The notes below the pieces were generated by a model, which saw only the letters and a program-made list of their open reading frames with translations, made no database searches and was not told the DNA's origin. DNA of 20,300 nt from CAZUDO01 sp964618895 (lineage in GTDB: Bacteria > Desulfobacterota > Binatia > DP-6), in NCBI GenBank assembly GCA_964618895.1, contig CAZUDO010000016.1, positions 1 through 20,300 of the forward strand, given 5' to 3'. Positions 7,600-14,662 of the stretch are shown in pieces (the first letter of the stretch is position 1; every line of letters starts with the position of its first letter). The position numbers were made by a program, and so were the translations under genes.

Positions 7600-8736
7600 A
7601 TGCCCCGTTCGTCCGCCGTGCGGCAGCGAGTCCACGAACTGCAGGCTGTTCTGCAGGTTCCGGCGCTCTGGGGCACGCGCGTGACGCTCCGCCGGCGGCT
7701 CAACCTGTACCTGAACCGCTACGAGCACAATCGGGTCCGGACCCGGCTGCGCTCGTATCCGATCGTGCTGGTGGTCGAGCCCACCAACGTGTGCACCCTG
7801 CGCTGCCCGTACTGCTTCACGGGGGCGGGTGGCCAGGGGCGGCGCCCGTCCACGATGCCGCTCGCGTTGTTCCACGCGCTCGCCGAGCAGCTGGGCGACC
7901 GGGTCCTGCTGGTCAAGTTCTACAACTGGGGCGAGCCGATGCTCTGCCCGCACCTGACCACCATGATCGCCGCCATGTCCGCACGCGGTGCGGGGACGGT
8001 GGTGAACTCGCATCTCAGCGTGCCGCTCGACGCGACCAGGGCCGAGGCGTTGGTCGCGAGCGGCCTCGGCGAGTTGGTGGTGTCGATCGACGGGGCGCGG
8101 CAGGAGACCTACGAGCGCTATCGCGTCGGCGGGCGGCTGGCGTTGGTGGTGGAGAACATCCGGCTGCTGGCGGCGACGAAGCGACGCCTGGGGGCGACGC
8201 GCCCGCGGCTCATAGTCGAGTTCCACCCCTTTCCGTGGAACGCGCACGAGGCGAGCCAAGTCGCGGCGCTGGCGGACGAGCTCGGCACCGGTCTCCGGGT
8301 CTTCAAGGGGTGCGTGCCCGGCAGCGAGTGGGGCCCGGACGAGCCGTGGCGGTTCTGCGGCGATCCGTCGCCGATGCCGTGCACGGCCCTGTGGACGACG
8401 GCGGTGGTGTCGGCCGACGGCGGCGTCGCGCCATGCAACGGGACGTTCTACGGCGCCGACGACCTGGGGTCCCTCGAGCCAACCACGCGCTTCCACGACG
8501 TGTGGAACGGCGAGCGTTTCCGGCAGGCGCGGAGCATGTTCGTCGAGCGGCGCGCGAGCGCGCGCGACCATGTCTGCTTCGAGTGCCCGATCACGCTCCT
8601 GTACGAAGACTTCCGGCGCTACCGCGCCGCCGGCGGCGATCGCTACTGGTACCGGCCGACGGTGACCACCAACGACGTGTGGAACTACTTCTGGCGCCGC
8701 CGCCCGCCGGGCGCGCGGCGGGTGCACGTGGGCTGA
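7600..8736 (+). CDS. Radical SAM/SPASM domain protein
   Basis: About 378 aa. The radical SAM cluster motif CTLRCPYC (C65, C69, C72) follows the strand VLVVEPTNV, and the NWGEP segment matches the GGEP-type SAM-binding motif. A C-terminal SPASM-like region supplies further cysteines (PCTALW, VAPCNGTFYG, HVCFECPITLLYEDF) for an auxiliary Fe-S cluster. Such enzymes modify peptides, sugars or lipids by radical chemistry; the substrate cannot be told. A TTG at 7540 lies further upstream in frame, but ATG 7600 gives a more natural start; neither has a convincing ribosome binding site. The gene follows the membrane sulfotransferase fusion by 65 nt on the same strand, so co-transcription and a shared pathway are plausible. 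Confidence 0.85.
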   Translation: MPRSSAVRQRVHELQAVLQVPALWGTRVTLRRRLNLYLNRYEHNRVRTRLRSYPIVLVVEPTNVCTLRCPYCFTGAGGQGRRPSTMPLALFHALAEQLGDRVLLVKFYNWGEPMLCPHLTTMIAAMSARGAGTVVNSHLSVPLDATRAEALVASGLGELVVSIDGARQETYERYRVGGRLALVVENIRLLAATKRRLGATRPRLIVEFHPFPWNAHEASQVAALADELGTGLRVFKGCVPGSEWGPDEPWRFCGDPSPMPCTALWTTAVVSADGGVAPCNGTFYGADDLGSLEPTTRFHDVWNGERFRQARSMFVERRASARDHVCFECPITLLYEDFRRYRAAGGDRYWYRPTVTTNDVWNYFWRRRPPGARRVHVG

Positions 8737-8747
8737 GACGGGCGGCG

Positions 8748-9485
8748 CTACGCCGGCCGGCGCGCGAGGCAGGTGACCGACGTGCCGAAGGGCAGGTCGG
8801 TGACGCGCAGCACTTGCTGCTCGGCGTGCAGGAGCCCGCGCAGCGCGCCGTTCACCCACGGTTGCGGATGGTACTCGGCGTCGCTGTCCCAGGGGCGGTT
8901 GCCGAGGCGCTGCAGCTGGCGGGCTGCCCAGATGGGGGGGAAGAGGAGCGCGTTGGTGTAGGTGATGCGTTCGACGGTCAGATCGGCGGCCGCGAGCGCG
9001 CGCCGGAGCGCCGGGCGTCGGTAGCGACGGCGATGGCGATTGGCGGTGTCCTTCCCGCTCCACAGCGACGTGAACGCGGGCACGTTGATCAGGGCGACGC
9101 CGCCGGGGCGAAGCACGCGCCGGATTTCGCGCAGTGCCGCCAGGTCGTCCTCCAGATGCTCGATCACATCGAACGCGAGCACGGCGTCGACGCACGCGCC
9201 GGCGATCGGGAGCCGGGTCACGTCGCCCTGGGCGAGGGGCAGGGCGGGATCCCGCTGGCGCGTGTAGGCCAGCGCCTGCCACACCAGGTCGATGCCGAAG
9301 GCGCGCCCGGTGCCCGCCAGCTCCTCGAGCGCGATGCCGGTGCCGCAGCCGACGTCGAGGAGGCGCGGGGCGGGCACGTCGCGCAGCGCCTGCGCGAGCA
9401 GCATGCGGAACATGCTGCGCATCCCGACCGCCCACCAATGCGTGCGCTCGATGCGGTAGAACTCGTCGTACAGGAACGACTCCAC
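8748..9485 (-). CDS. Class I SAM-dependent methyltransferase
   Basis: The 245-aa product has the Rossmann methyltransferase motif I LLDVGCGTG at residues 42-50, an acidic residue at the end of strand 2 (FGIDLV), AFDVIEHLEDD as the post-II motif, and RVLRPGGVALINVPAF as motif III. This is the Methyltransf_11 pattern. The C-terminal third carries RHRRRYRR and a hydrophobic patch YTNALLFPPIWAARQL, seen in methyltransferases of cell-surface and lipid clusters. The upstream part of the open frame overlaps the hydrolase gene out of frame and is not used; GTG 9485, four nt after the hydrolase stop, starts the protein at MESFLYDEFY. It forms a two-gene unit with the hydrolase and converges on the radical SAM gene (11-nt gap). 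Confidence 0.86.
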   Translation of the reverse strand: MESFLYDEFYRIERTHWWAVGMRSMFRMLLAQALRDVPAPRLLDVGCGTGIALEELAGTGRAFGIDLVWQALAYTRQRDPALPLAQGDVTRLPIAGACVDAVLAFDVIEHLEDDLAALREIRRVLRPGGVALINVPAFTSLWSGKDTANRHRRRYRRPALRRALAAADLTVERITYTNALLFPPIWAARQLQRLGNRPWDSDAEYHPQPWVNGALRGLLHAEQQVLRVTDLPFGTSVTCLARRPA

Positions 9486-9489
9486 GGCG

Positions 9490-10443
9490 CTATCGTAGCG
9501 CGCGGCCGAGCCAGGCGAGCGCGGTCGCCAGGGCGTCGGGCGGGAGGTCGTGCGCCCCGTCGACGTAGTGGAAGACGAGCGCGTCGGCGGCCCCCGCGCC
9601 GGCATACGCGGCACGCGTCCGGGCTTCGACTGCCTCGACGCCGTCGACGGGATAGATCGCGTCCTGCCGGCCGGCGATCACGTACAGGGGGCGGGGCGCG
9701 ATGGCGGGCACGAGAGTGTCGAAGTCGAGTGCCGGCAGCATGCCGGGCAGGTAGAGGGCCAGGTTGTGCGACAGCGCGCGCTCGACCAGCAGGCGGACCA
9801 GGCTGAAGCCGCACGACGCGACCCCGGCGCGCAGGCGGGGCTCGAACAGCATGCCGAAGATCACCTCCTGCCCGCCGAAGGACTGCCCCAGGGCCGCCAG
9901 GCGGGTGGCGTCGACGCGCGGGTCGCGGGCCAGCACGTCGACGCAGGCCGACAGGTCGGCCAGCATCCAGCCCTGCAGGGTCGCCCCCTGCACCAGCGCG
10001 TGCATGGCGAGCAGACGCTCGTAGTGTTCGCCCTGGAGGGCGTAGCTGGCCTTGCGCGTCGCCAGCGGCGGACGTCGCGCCTCGAAGCCCGGTTGATCCG
10101 GCACCAGCACGGCGAACCCGGCACGCGCCGCCGCCAGACCGTAGGCGCGTGACGGCTCGCCCACCAGGCCGGCCACCTGAGACTTCGCCAGCTCGAACTG
10201 CCGTCCGTGCCCGTGCAAGGCGACCACGGTGGGCGCGGGGCAGGGTGTCTCCTCGGCGATCAGGAACCAGGCCGGGATGTCGTCGCGCGGACCGCGCAGG
10301 CGCCAGTGCTCGAAGACGACGCCGTCCATCACGAAGCGGCGCTCGATCGTGGGGCTGGCCGGCGCCACCGGCGCTGGAATCGTCCCGAGGCGGGCGAGGA
10401 GGAGATCGCGGACCGGTCCGCTTCCCCGCATCCGCCCGCTCAT
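9490..10443 (-). CDS. Alpha/beta hydrolase (dienelactone hydrolase/esterase type)
   Basis: 317 aa with an alpha/beta-hydrolase core. VVALHGHGRQ forms the oxyanion-hole strand, GQSFGG is the nucleophile elbow with S188, GRQDAIYP gives the likely acid D261 and GAHDLP the catalytic H298. There is no signal peptide, so it should be cytosolic. The first 80 or so residues form a beta-rich lead-in, as in acetyl-xylan-esterase and dienelactone-hydrolase-like enzymes. The substrate is unknown. Its ATG (10443) is only 14 nt from the divergent cupin start, and its stop is four nt before the methyltransferase start, so hydrolase and methyltransferase are probably one transcript. Confidence 0.84.
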   Translation of the reverse strand: MSGRMRGSGPVRDLLLARLGTIPAPVAPASPTIERRFVMDGVVFEHWRLRGPRDDIPAWFLIAEETPCPAPTVVALHGHGRQFELAKSQVAGLVGEPSRAYGLAAARAGFAVLVPDQPGFEARRPPLATRKASYALQGEHYERLLAMHALVQGATLQGWMLADLSACVDVLARDPRVDATRLAALGQSFGGQEVIFGMLFEPRLRAGVASCGFSLVRLLVERALSHNLALYLPGMLPALDFDTLVPAIAPRPLYVIAGRQDAIYPVDGVEAVEARTRAAYAGAGAADALVFHYVDGAHDLPPDALATALAWLGRALR

Positions 10444-10457
10444 GGCACCATGCCCCC

Positions 10458-10820
10458 ATGCCAGTGCACATCGCGTCGCCCACCCGCATCGTCGCCGCCG
10501 GCAACAAGCCGAAGGCCATCGACGAGTACGTCGGCCGCGTGAACTCCGGCACCAGCGCCGTCAGCATCGCCCACATGCGGAGCCCCGCCGGCTGGGTCGA
10601 GCCCGGGCAGACGCCCGCGTTCGACGAGTACACCGTCGTCCTGCGTGGCATGCTCCGCGTCGCGCACCAAGCCGGCACGCTCGACGTGCATGCCGGCCAG
10701 GCCGTCATCGCACCGCGCGGCGAATGGGTGCAGTACAGCTCGCCGGGGCCCGAAGGCGCCGAGTACATCGCCGTGTGCGCGCCGGCGTTCTCGCCGGACA
10801 CGGTACACCGCGACGCCTGA
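10458..10820 (+). CDS. Small cupin-fold protein lacking the usual metal ligands
   Basis: The 120-aa protein follows the cupin pattern. The first motif region reads GWVEPGQTPAFDEYTVVLRGMLRV, condensed here as PGQTP..FDEY..VLRG; the second reads GQAVIAPRGEWVQYSSP. The glutamate of motif 1 is kept, but the two histidines expected just before it (HxH) and the histidine of motif 2 are absent, so a canonical metal centre is unlikely. EutQ-like and metal-free cupins are comparisons. ATG 10458 is the only start that gives a cupin N-terminus; the frame is open further upstream but antisense to the hydrolase gene. It is divergent from the hydrolase and converges on the secreted-protein gene. Confidence 0.77.
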   Translation: MPVHIASPTRIVAAGNKPKAIDEYVGRVNSGTSAVSIAHMRSPAGWVEPGQTPAFDEYTVVLRGMLRVAHQAGTLDVHAGQAVIAPRGEWVQYSSPGPEGAEYIAVCAPAFSPDTVHRDA

Positions 10821-10834
10821 CCGGCCGGCCGTCA
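10818..10834. terminator. Imperfect GC palindrome between two convergent stops
   Basis: TGA, then CCGGCCGGCCG, then TCA: the stop codons of the cupin and the secreted-protein gene flank an almost perfect palindrome. It could end transcription in both directions, but there is no T-tract on either strand, so termination is a weak inference. Confidence 0.3.
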
Positions 10835-11464
10835 GTACGGCGCCGCGCTGGCGTCCAGGAACGCCCCGCTCGGCGACGACAGGCACGCCGTCTCGTTGAG
10901 CGGCTTCTTGACCTTGAACCTGCGCTTGGTCCCACCGGGGGGATTGTTGAGCACTTGGCCCTGGGCCGCGCCGCCGAAGTTGGTGCAGTAGCGGTCGCCG
11001 CCCCCGATGGCGAACACCAGGCCGCCGTCGGTGCCGGGATCGGGGGGCTCGGTGTTCACCACCCCGAGCGAGCCGAGGATCACCACCTTCACCAGGAAAA
11101 CGCCCGCCGGCATCTTCTTGATGGAGGCCGCGCGCACCGGCCCGTAGGTGCCGTTGGGGTCGGTGTACTTGTAGCCCGCGCTACTCGCCAGCCAGCCGGC
11201 GGCGGGCAGCGGATAGGTCACGTCCGTGTCGGTGACGCCGTGCGCGACCACGCGTGCGGTCACGCCCCCCACGGTCGGATCGCCGACGATGGTGTTGGGG
11301 CTGGTGAGCTCGCGCCCGATGACCTTTACCACCCGCGACTGGGGCGAGGGCTGCGGCTCCTTGATCAGCAGCACCTTCCCCAGAATGAGCTGGTCGGCGG
11401 CCAGGGTGCGGCTGGCGCCCACGGCCAACAGCGCGACCAGGGACAACTTCGTCAGCGTGCGCAT
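10832..11464 (-). CDS. Secreted protein of unknown function
   Basis: 210 aa with a typical signal peptide (MRTLTKLSLVALLAVGASRTLA, then ADQ). The mature part is beta-rich: VLLIKEPQPSPQSRVVKVIG, a GDPTVGGVTARVVAHG strand pair, YKYTDPNGTYGPVRAASIKK, and a Gly-rich C-terminal half with two cysteines (YCTNFGG, TACLSS) that could form a disulfide. I recognise no enzyme motif. From memory, similar wording (GDPTVGG..., YKD..G..GPV..A.IKK) recurs in secreted proteins of uncultured deltaproteobacterial genomes, often in several paralogues. AGGAG lies nine nt upstream of the ATG, and a TTGACA promoter box is 70 nt upstream. It follows the MaoC gene by 90 nt. Confidence 0.78.
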   Translation of the reverse strand: MRTLTKLSLVALLAVGASRTLAADQLILGKVLLIKEPQPSPQSRVVKVIGRELTSPNTIVGDPTVGGVTARVVAHGVTDTDVTYPLPAAGWLASSAGYKYTDPNGTYGPVRAASIKKMPAGVFLVKVVILGSLGVVNTEPPDPGTDGGLVFAIGGGDRYCTNFGGAAQGQVLNNPPGGTKRRFKVKKPLNETACLSSPSGAFLDASAAPY

Positions 11465-11511
11465 CGTGCGGCTCTCCTTTGGCGGCCCCCCATCCGTGGG
11501 GTTACTGCCGG

Positions 11512-11540
11512 CGTTAGCGAGATCGGTGCGCTCGTGTCAA
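11512..11540 (-). promoter_or_regulatory. Probable promoter of the secreted-protein gene
   Basis: On the minus strand a perfect TTGACA (11535-11540) is followed, after 17 nt, by CTAACG (11512-11517). The -10 is poor but the -35 and the spacing are ideal. A run of six T lies just upstream, after the MaoC stop. A CCCC/GGGG hairpin falls in the leader between this site and the ATG at 11464. Confidence 0.45.
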
Positions 11541-11554
11541 GCAAAAAATGCCGG

Positions 11555-12385
11555 TCAGACGAGCGCGCTGGCCGTGCCGACGACGGCGATGGTCCCGTCC
11601 ACCTTGGCGCACCACACATCCAGCACGGTGCGCCGTCGGCTGCCCTCCGCCGCCACCTCGCGCACGTGCCCGCGGGCCGTGATCACGTCGTCGACCCACA
11701 CCACGTTGACCAGCCGCACATCGAGCGTGCCGCCCTGGTGCCAGCCGTCGCCGAATCGGGCCGCCAGGGCGTCGGCCACGAAGCACACCGACATCATGCC
11801 CTGCACGACGATGTCCGGAAAACCGAGCGCCTGCGCCATCTCGCGGTCGGTATGGTAGTTCTTGGTGGGGCCCGAGAACGCCTCGCACATCGTCGGCGTG
11901 ATCCGGCGCGGGAGGAGCGGCAGGGCGTCGCCGTCGGCCGGCACCTCGAAGCGCCGATCGCCGCGGCGCTCGCGGTCGCGGTCGACCACCAACGCGTCGC
12001 CCGGGTCGTCGGCGAGGAAGCTCTGGTGGGTGCGGCTGCGTTGCAGCCAGCGGCCCGCGGGCGTCGTCCACAGCACCTCGTTGACGATGTAGAGGCGGTC
12101 GCGTTTCCGGTACCGTTCGACCACCGTCGCACGCGAGCGGACGGTGTCGCCGGCGCGCCAGGGATGGAAGAGGGCCCACTCCTGGCGGGCGTGCAGGTTG
12201 CCGATGATGGCGGGCAGGTACCAGGACAGGTCGCGATAGACCTCGGAGTGGAAAACGAGGGCGGGGGCGGGGTGGTCGGGGAGCGACGGGTGCCCGGTGC
12301 CGTCGCGGTAGCGGGCGACGTCCTCGCGCGTGATCGTCGTCTCGCGGCCGCCGAGGTCCTGGCCGACGTGCACGGTGTCCGTCAT
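11555..12385 (-). CDS. MaoC-like dehydratase/hydratase, double hot-dog
   Basis: 276 aa. The N-terminal half (LVFHSEVYRDLSWYLPAIIG, HPWRAGDTVRSRATVVERYRKRDRLYIVNEV) is a degenerate FAS1_DH-like hot-dog with the typical VGDxV-type turn. The C-terminal half carries the hydratase-2 pattern FSGPTKNYHTDREMAQALGFPDIVVQGMM, in which N and H of NYHTD correspond to the catalytic D/N-x-x-x-x-H motif. These proteins hydrate enoyl-CoA or dehydrate 3-hydroxyacyl-CoA in the cytosol. The open frame extends upstream to 12463, but ATG 12385 (MTDTVHVGQDL) is the natural start and clears the divergent symporter promoter. It could belong to fatty-acid or aromatic degradation; the neighbours do not settle this. 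Confidence 0.82.
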   Translation of the reverse strand: MTDTVHVGQDLGGRETTITREDVARYRDGTGHPSLPDHPAPALVFHSEVYRDLSWYLPAIIGNLHARQEWALFHPWRAGDTVRSRATVVERYRKRDRLYIVNEVLWTTPAGRWLQRSRTHQSFLADDPGDALVVDRDRERRGDRRFEVPADGDALPLLPRRITPTMCEAFSGPTKNYHTDREMAQALGFPDIVVQGMMSVCFVADALAARFGDGWHQGGTLDVRLVNVVWVDDVITARGHVREVAAEGSRRRTVLDVWCAKVDGTIAVVGTASALV

Positions 12386-12404
12386 CGGGCAGGGCATAGC
12401 ACGT

Positions 12405-12433
12405 TTGCTCGCTGGCCAGCCTGCCCCCATACT
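12405..12433 (+). promoter_or_regulatory. Possible promoter of the symporter gene
   Basis: TTGCTC (12405-12410), 17-nt spacer, CATACT (12428-12433), eight nt before the ATG at 12442. The match is moderate and would give a leaderless or nearly leaderless transcript. Confidence 0.35.
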
Positions 12434-12441
12434 GCCGCGCC

Positions 12442-13689
12442 ATGCGGGAGGGGCTGCCGGCACGGATGCTCGCCGGCCTCGCCATCGGCACGGTGTGCGG
12501 GGTGGCGGCGCACATCGCGTTCGGCGGGTCGGCCGGGCTCGAGGCCGTCGTCGGCTGGGTGACGGAGCCGGTCGGCAAGCTCTTCCTGCGCCTCCTCTTC
12601 ATGCTGGTCGTGCCGCTCATCGTGTCGGCGCTGGCGCTCGGCGTGGCGGGCCTGGGCGACGTGCGCCAGCTCGGGCGCATCGGGGCGCGCACGCTCGCCT
12701 ACACGGTGGTGGTGTCGGCGATCGCCGTCCTGCTCGGCGTCGGGCTCGTCAACTGGCTGCGACCCGGCGAGGGATTGTCCCCGGAGCTCCGCCAGCGGCT
12801 CGCGACCATCGGGGCCCGGACGCCGGTGGCGCCGCCGCCGAAGAGCGAGGGGATCGACTTCTTCCTGAACCTGGTGCCGAGCAACCCCATCCGCGCCATG
12901 GCCGACGGCGACATGCTGGCGGTGATGGTGTTCTCGCTCTTCCTGGGCGTCGGGCTGACGCTCACACCGACCGACGCGGCCCGGCGGCTCGAGGCCGGCC
13001 TGCAGGGACTCTACGACGTGGTGATGACGCTACTCGACGCCGTCATCCGCGTGGCGCCGGTGGGCGTGGCCTGCCTCCTGTTCACGCTCACGGCGCGCCT
13101 GGGGTACGACGTGCTCGGCCAGCTCGGCGCCTACGTCGGCGTGGTGCTGCTGGCGCTCGCCATCCAGCAGTTCGGGGTCTATTCGCTGGCGGTGTGGTGG
13201 CTGGGCGGGATGTCGCCACGGACCTTTTTTCGCGGCGTCCGGCCGGCGATGGTGACCGCGTTCTCGACCGCGTCGAGCAACGCCACGCTGCCGACCGCGC
13301 TCCGCGTCGCCGAGGAGGACCTCCACCTGCCGCCGCACGTGAGCCGCTTCGTCCTCACCATCGGGTCGACTGCGAACCAGAACGGGACGGCGCTGTTCGA
13401 GGGCGTGACCGTGCTTTTCCTGGCGCAGTTCTACGGCGTGGCGCTGACGCTCTCCCAGCAGGTGACGGTGGTGCTCATCTGCATCCTGGGCGGCATCGGC
13501 ACCGCCGGGGTGCCGGCGGGCTCGATCCCGGTGGTGGCGATGATCCTCGGCATGGTGGGGGTGCCGGTGGAGGGCATCGGGATGATTCTCGGCGTGGACC
13601 GCTTCCTCGACATGTGCCGGACGACGTTGAACGTGACCGGGGACCTGGCGGCGGCGGTGGTGGTGTCGCGGGGGGAGCGGCGGGGGTGA
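12442..13689 (+). CDS. Dicarboxylate/amino acid:cation symporter (DAACS family, GltP/DctA-like)
   Basis: 415 aa, an integral inner-membrane carrier. It has the family's defining elements: the serine-rich hairpin STASSNATLPTAL (HP1), NQNGTALFEG in TM7 (usual form NMDGTA), GGIGTAGVPAGS in HP2, and DRFLDMCRTTLNVTGD in TM8, where Asp and Arg contact substrate. N-terminal helices are LAGLAIGTVCGVAAHI and FMLVVPLIVSALALGVAGL. The TM7 change from NMDGT to NQNGT replaces the sodium-site Asp with Asn, which may alter cation coupling. The family takes up C4-dicarboxylates, glutamate, aspartate or neutral amino acids. It is divergent from MaoC, with 56 nt between starts, and is the last typical chromosomal gene before the cassette and defence island. 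Confidence 0.93.
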   Translation: MREGLPARMLAGLAIGTVCGVAAHIAFGGSAGLEAVVGWVTEPVGKLFLRLLFMLVVPLIVSALALGVAGLGDVRQLGRIGARTLAYTVVVSAIAVLLGVGLVNWLRPGEGLSPELRQRLATIGARTPVAPPPKSEGIDFFLNLVPSNPIRAMADGDMLAVMVFSLFLGVGLTLTPTDAARRLEAGLQGLYDVVMTLLDAVIRVAPVGVACLLFTLTARLGYDVLGQLGAYVGVVLLALAIQQFGVYSLAVWWLGGMSPRTFFRGVRPAMVTAFSTASSNATLPTALRVAEEDLHLPPHVSRFVLTIGSTANQNGTALFEGVTVLFLAQFYGVALTLSQQVTVVLICILGGIGTAGVPAGSIPVVAMILGMVGVPVEGIGMILGVDRFLDMCRTTLNVTGDLAAAVVVSRGERRG

Positions 13690-13914
13690 GGGCCAAGTCG
13701 GGTTGGCGGGTCGATGGGGCGTGCGGCTGGCGAAGGGGCGGAAGGCGGTCGGTGCTATGCGGATGGGAGGTGCAGCATTTTACCGAACGGGGCGGGCGTG
13801 AGGGAATCTGCATGGTCCGGGGAAGACGCTGCAAGTTCCGGCGGGACCAATCCGGGCATGGGTGGATACACTGCAGCCGGATGGACTACACGGAACCGTC
13901 CAACCAATAGGAGT

Positions 13915-14606
13915 TTAGGCAGAGGTTGAAAATCACGATGGCGGTATCGTTCGCAGACATTGAGCCCAACTTCGATCGCGTTTTCGGCTTCATCCGGCGG
14001 GATATCGAGCGAATCCTAACTCTCGACCCGGGGGGGAACTTCGCCGTCGCTGGGCTCGCCGCATGCGCTTGCGAGACCCTGGCACGTTACCGGTACGGGA
14101 GTGGCGAAGGAGCTGACGTGTTCTCCCGCCTGCTACCTGCTGGACCGTTTCAGGTCGTCGCCAAGAGCATGTACGACATCCTCAGGAACGGGCTCGTGCA
14201 CCGCTACGACACTGCGGATATTTGCGTCGAAGGGACGATCATTCAGTTGGCTGTATCGTGGCGTGCCGAGCCACACCTCTCGGTTAAGGTCATCGACGGT
14301 GTGCCGAATCTCGTACTGAACATGATGGCTCTATGTGCAGACCTTTTCGGAGCCTTTGCCCAATACCGGAAGGAGCTGGGACAGAGTGCTGAGGGGCGCG
14401 ATCGTTTCCTGACCAGGTATCGAGAGACAGGTACCGTGGAGATCAAAGTGCCGGCACAGGTGGAGGCCTGGAAGGCGATTGTGAAGGATGCGTTCAAGTA
14501 GTCTCGGCGGGCTCCTGCCTAACGCGTCGCTGCAGCGGACCGGCGGTGATGCTCTGTGCCGGGGACCCCAGCGCCGCGGTTCCGCCGGCCGCTCAGCGCT
14601 TCATCG
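13915..14606 (+). mobile_element. Integron-type gene cassette (one gene plus attC)
   Basis: The segment runs from TTAGGCAG at 13915-13922 to the G of the GTTAGGC core at 14606, after which TTAGGCAG occurs again (14607-14614). It contains one plus-strand gene and, 15 nt after its stop, an attC-like site. This is the structure of a single integron cassette. The bases before the 5' TTAGGCAG (GTCCAAC, 13898-13904) also fit RYYYAAC, but I do not see a full attI or second attC. No integrase gene is present, so the cassette is solitary within the window. The 225 bases between the symporter stop and this point show no gene. Confidence 0.65.
13938..14501 (+). CDS. Cassette-encoded hypothetical protein
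   Basis: 187 aa, no recognisable family. It looks cytosolic and mostly helical: no signal peptide or membrane helix, with helix-prone stretches such as NFDRVFGFIRRDIERIL, PFQVVAKSMYDILRNGLVHRY and LNMMALCADLFGAFAQYRKEL. The phrase MYDILRNGLVHRYD resembles the RNxxxH-type segments found in HEPN-like and AbiV-like helical proteins, but this is too weak for a call. Codon use is visibly less GC-biased than in its neighbours. TTG 13926 could start the frame, but ATG 13938 is preferred because GAGG (13922-13925) would then have a usable, if long, spacer. The attC site begins 15 nt after its stop. Confidence 0.66.
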   Translation: MAVSFADIEPNFDRVFGFIRRDIERILTLDPGGNFAVAGLAACACETLARYRYGSGEGADVFSRLLPAGPFQVVAKSMYDILRNGLVHRYDTADICVEGTIIQLAVSWRAEPHLSVKVIDGVPNLVLNMMALCADLFGAFAQYRKELGQSAEGRDRFLTRYRETGTVEIKVPAQVEAWKAIVKDAFK

Positions 14607-14612
14607 TTAGGC
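14517..14612 (+). repeat. attC recombination site (integron cassette site)
   Basis: Outer cores are GCCTAAC (14517-14523, RYYYAAC) and GTTAGGC (14606-14612, GTTRRRY), perfect complements. Inside, after an unpaired spacer (4 and 7 nt), CGCTG, AGCGG and CCGGCGG (14528-14546) pair with CCGCCGG, CCGCT and CAGCG (14582-14598), giving 17 base pairs. C14533 and A14539 are left unpaired on the left arm only; on the folding bottom strand these are an extrahelical G and T, the asymmetry integron integrase uses for strand choice. The total length of 96 bp is within the attC range. The orientation is right for the gene just upstream. Confidence 0.82.
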
Positions 14613-14662
14613 AGCCCCGATGACCACGCAACCATCACGACCGAGGACGGAGCGCGCATTCC

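Noticed and set aside
7791..9806. A 671-codon plus-strand frame across the radical SAM and methyltransferase region
   Set aside because: It is a frame-shifted shadow of the radical SAM gene and antisense to the methyltransferase and hydrolase; its composition is low-complexity Arg/Ala/Gly.
10229..12562. A 777-codon plus-strand frame
   Set aside because: It is antisense to the hydrolase, secreted-protein and MaoC genes and out of frame with the cupin; no motif.
13690..13914. Possible attI site or second attC before the cassette
   Set aside because: GTCCAAC at 13898 and TTTAGGC at 13914 resemble cores, but no stem like that at 14517-14612 can be drawn and the 5' core lacks a proper GTTRRRY.
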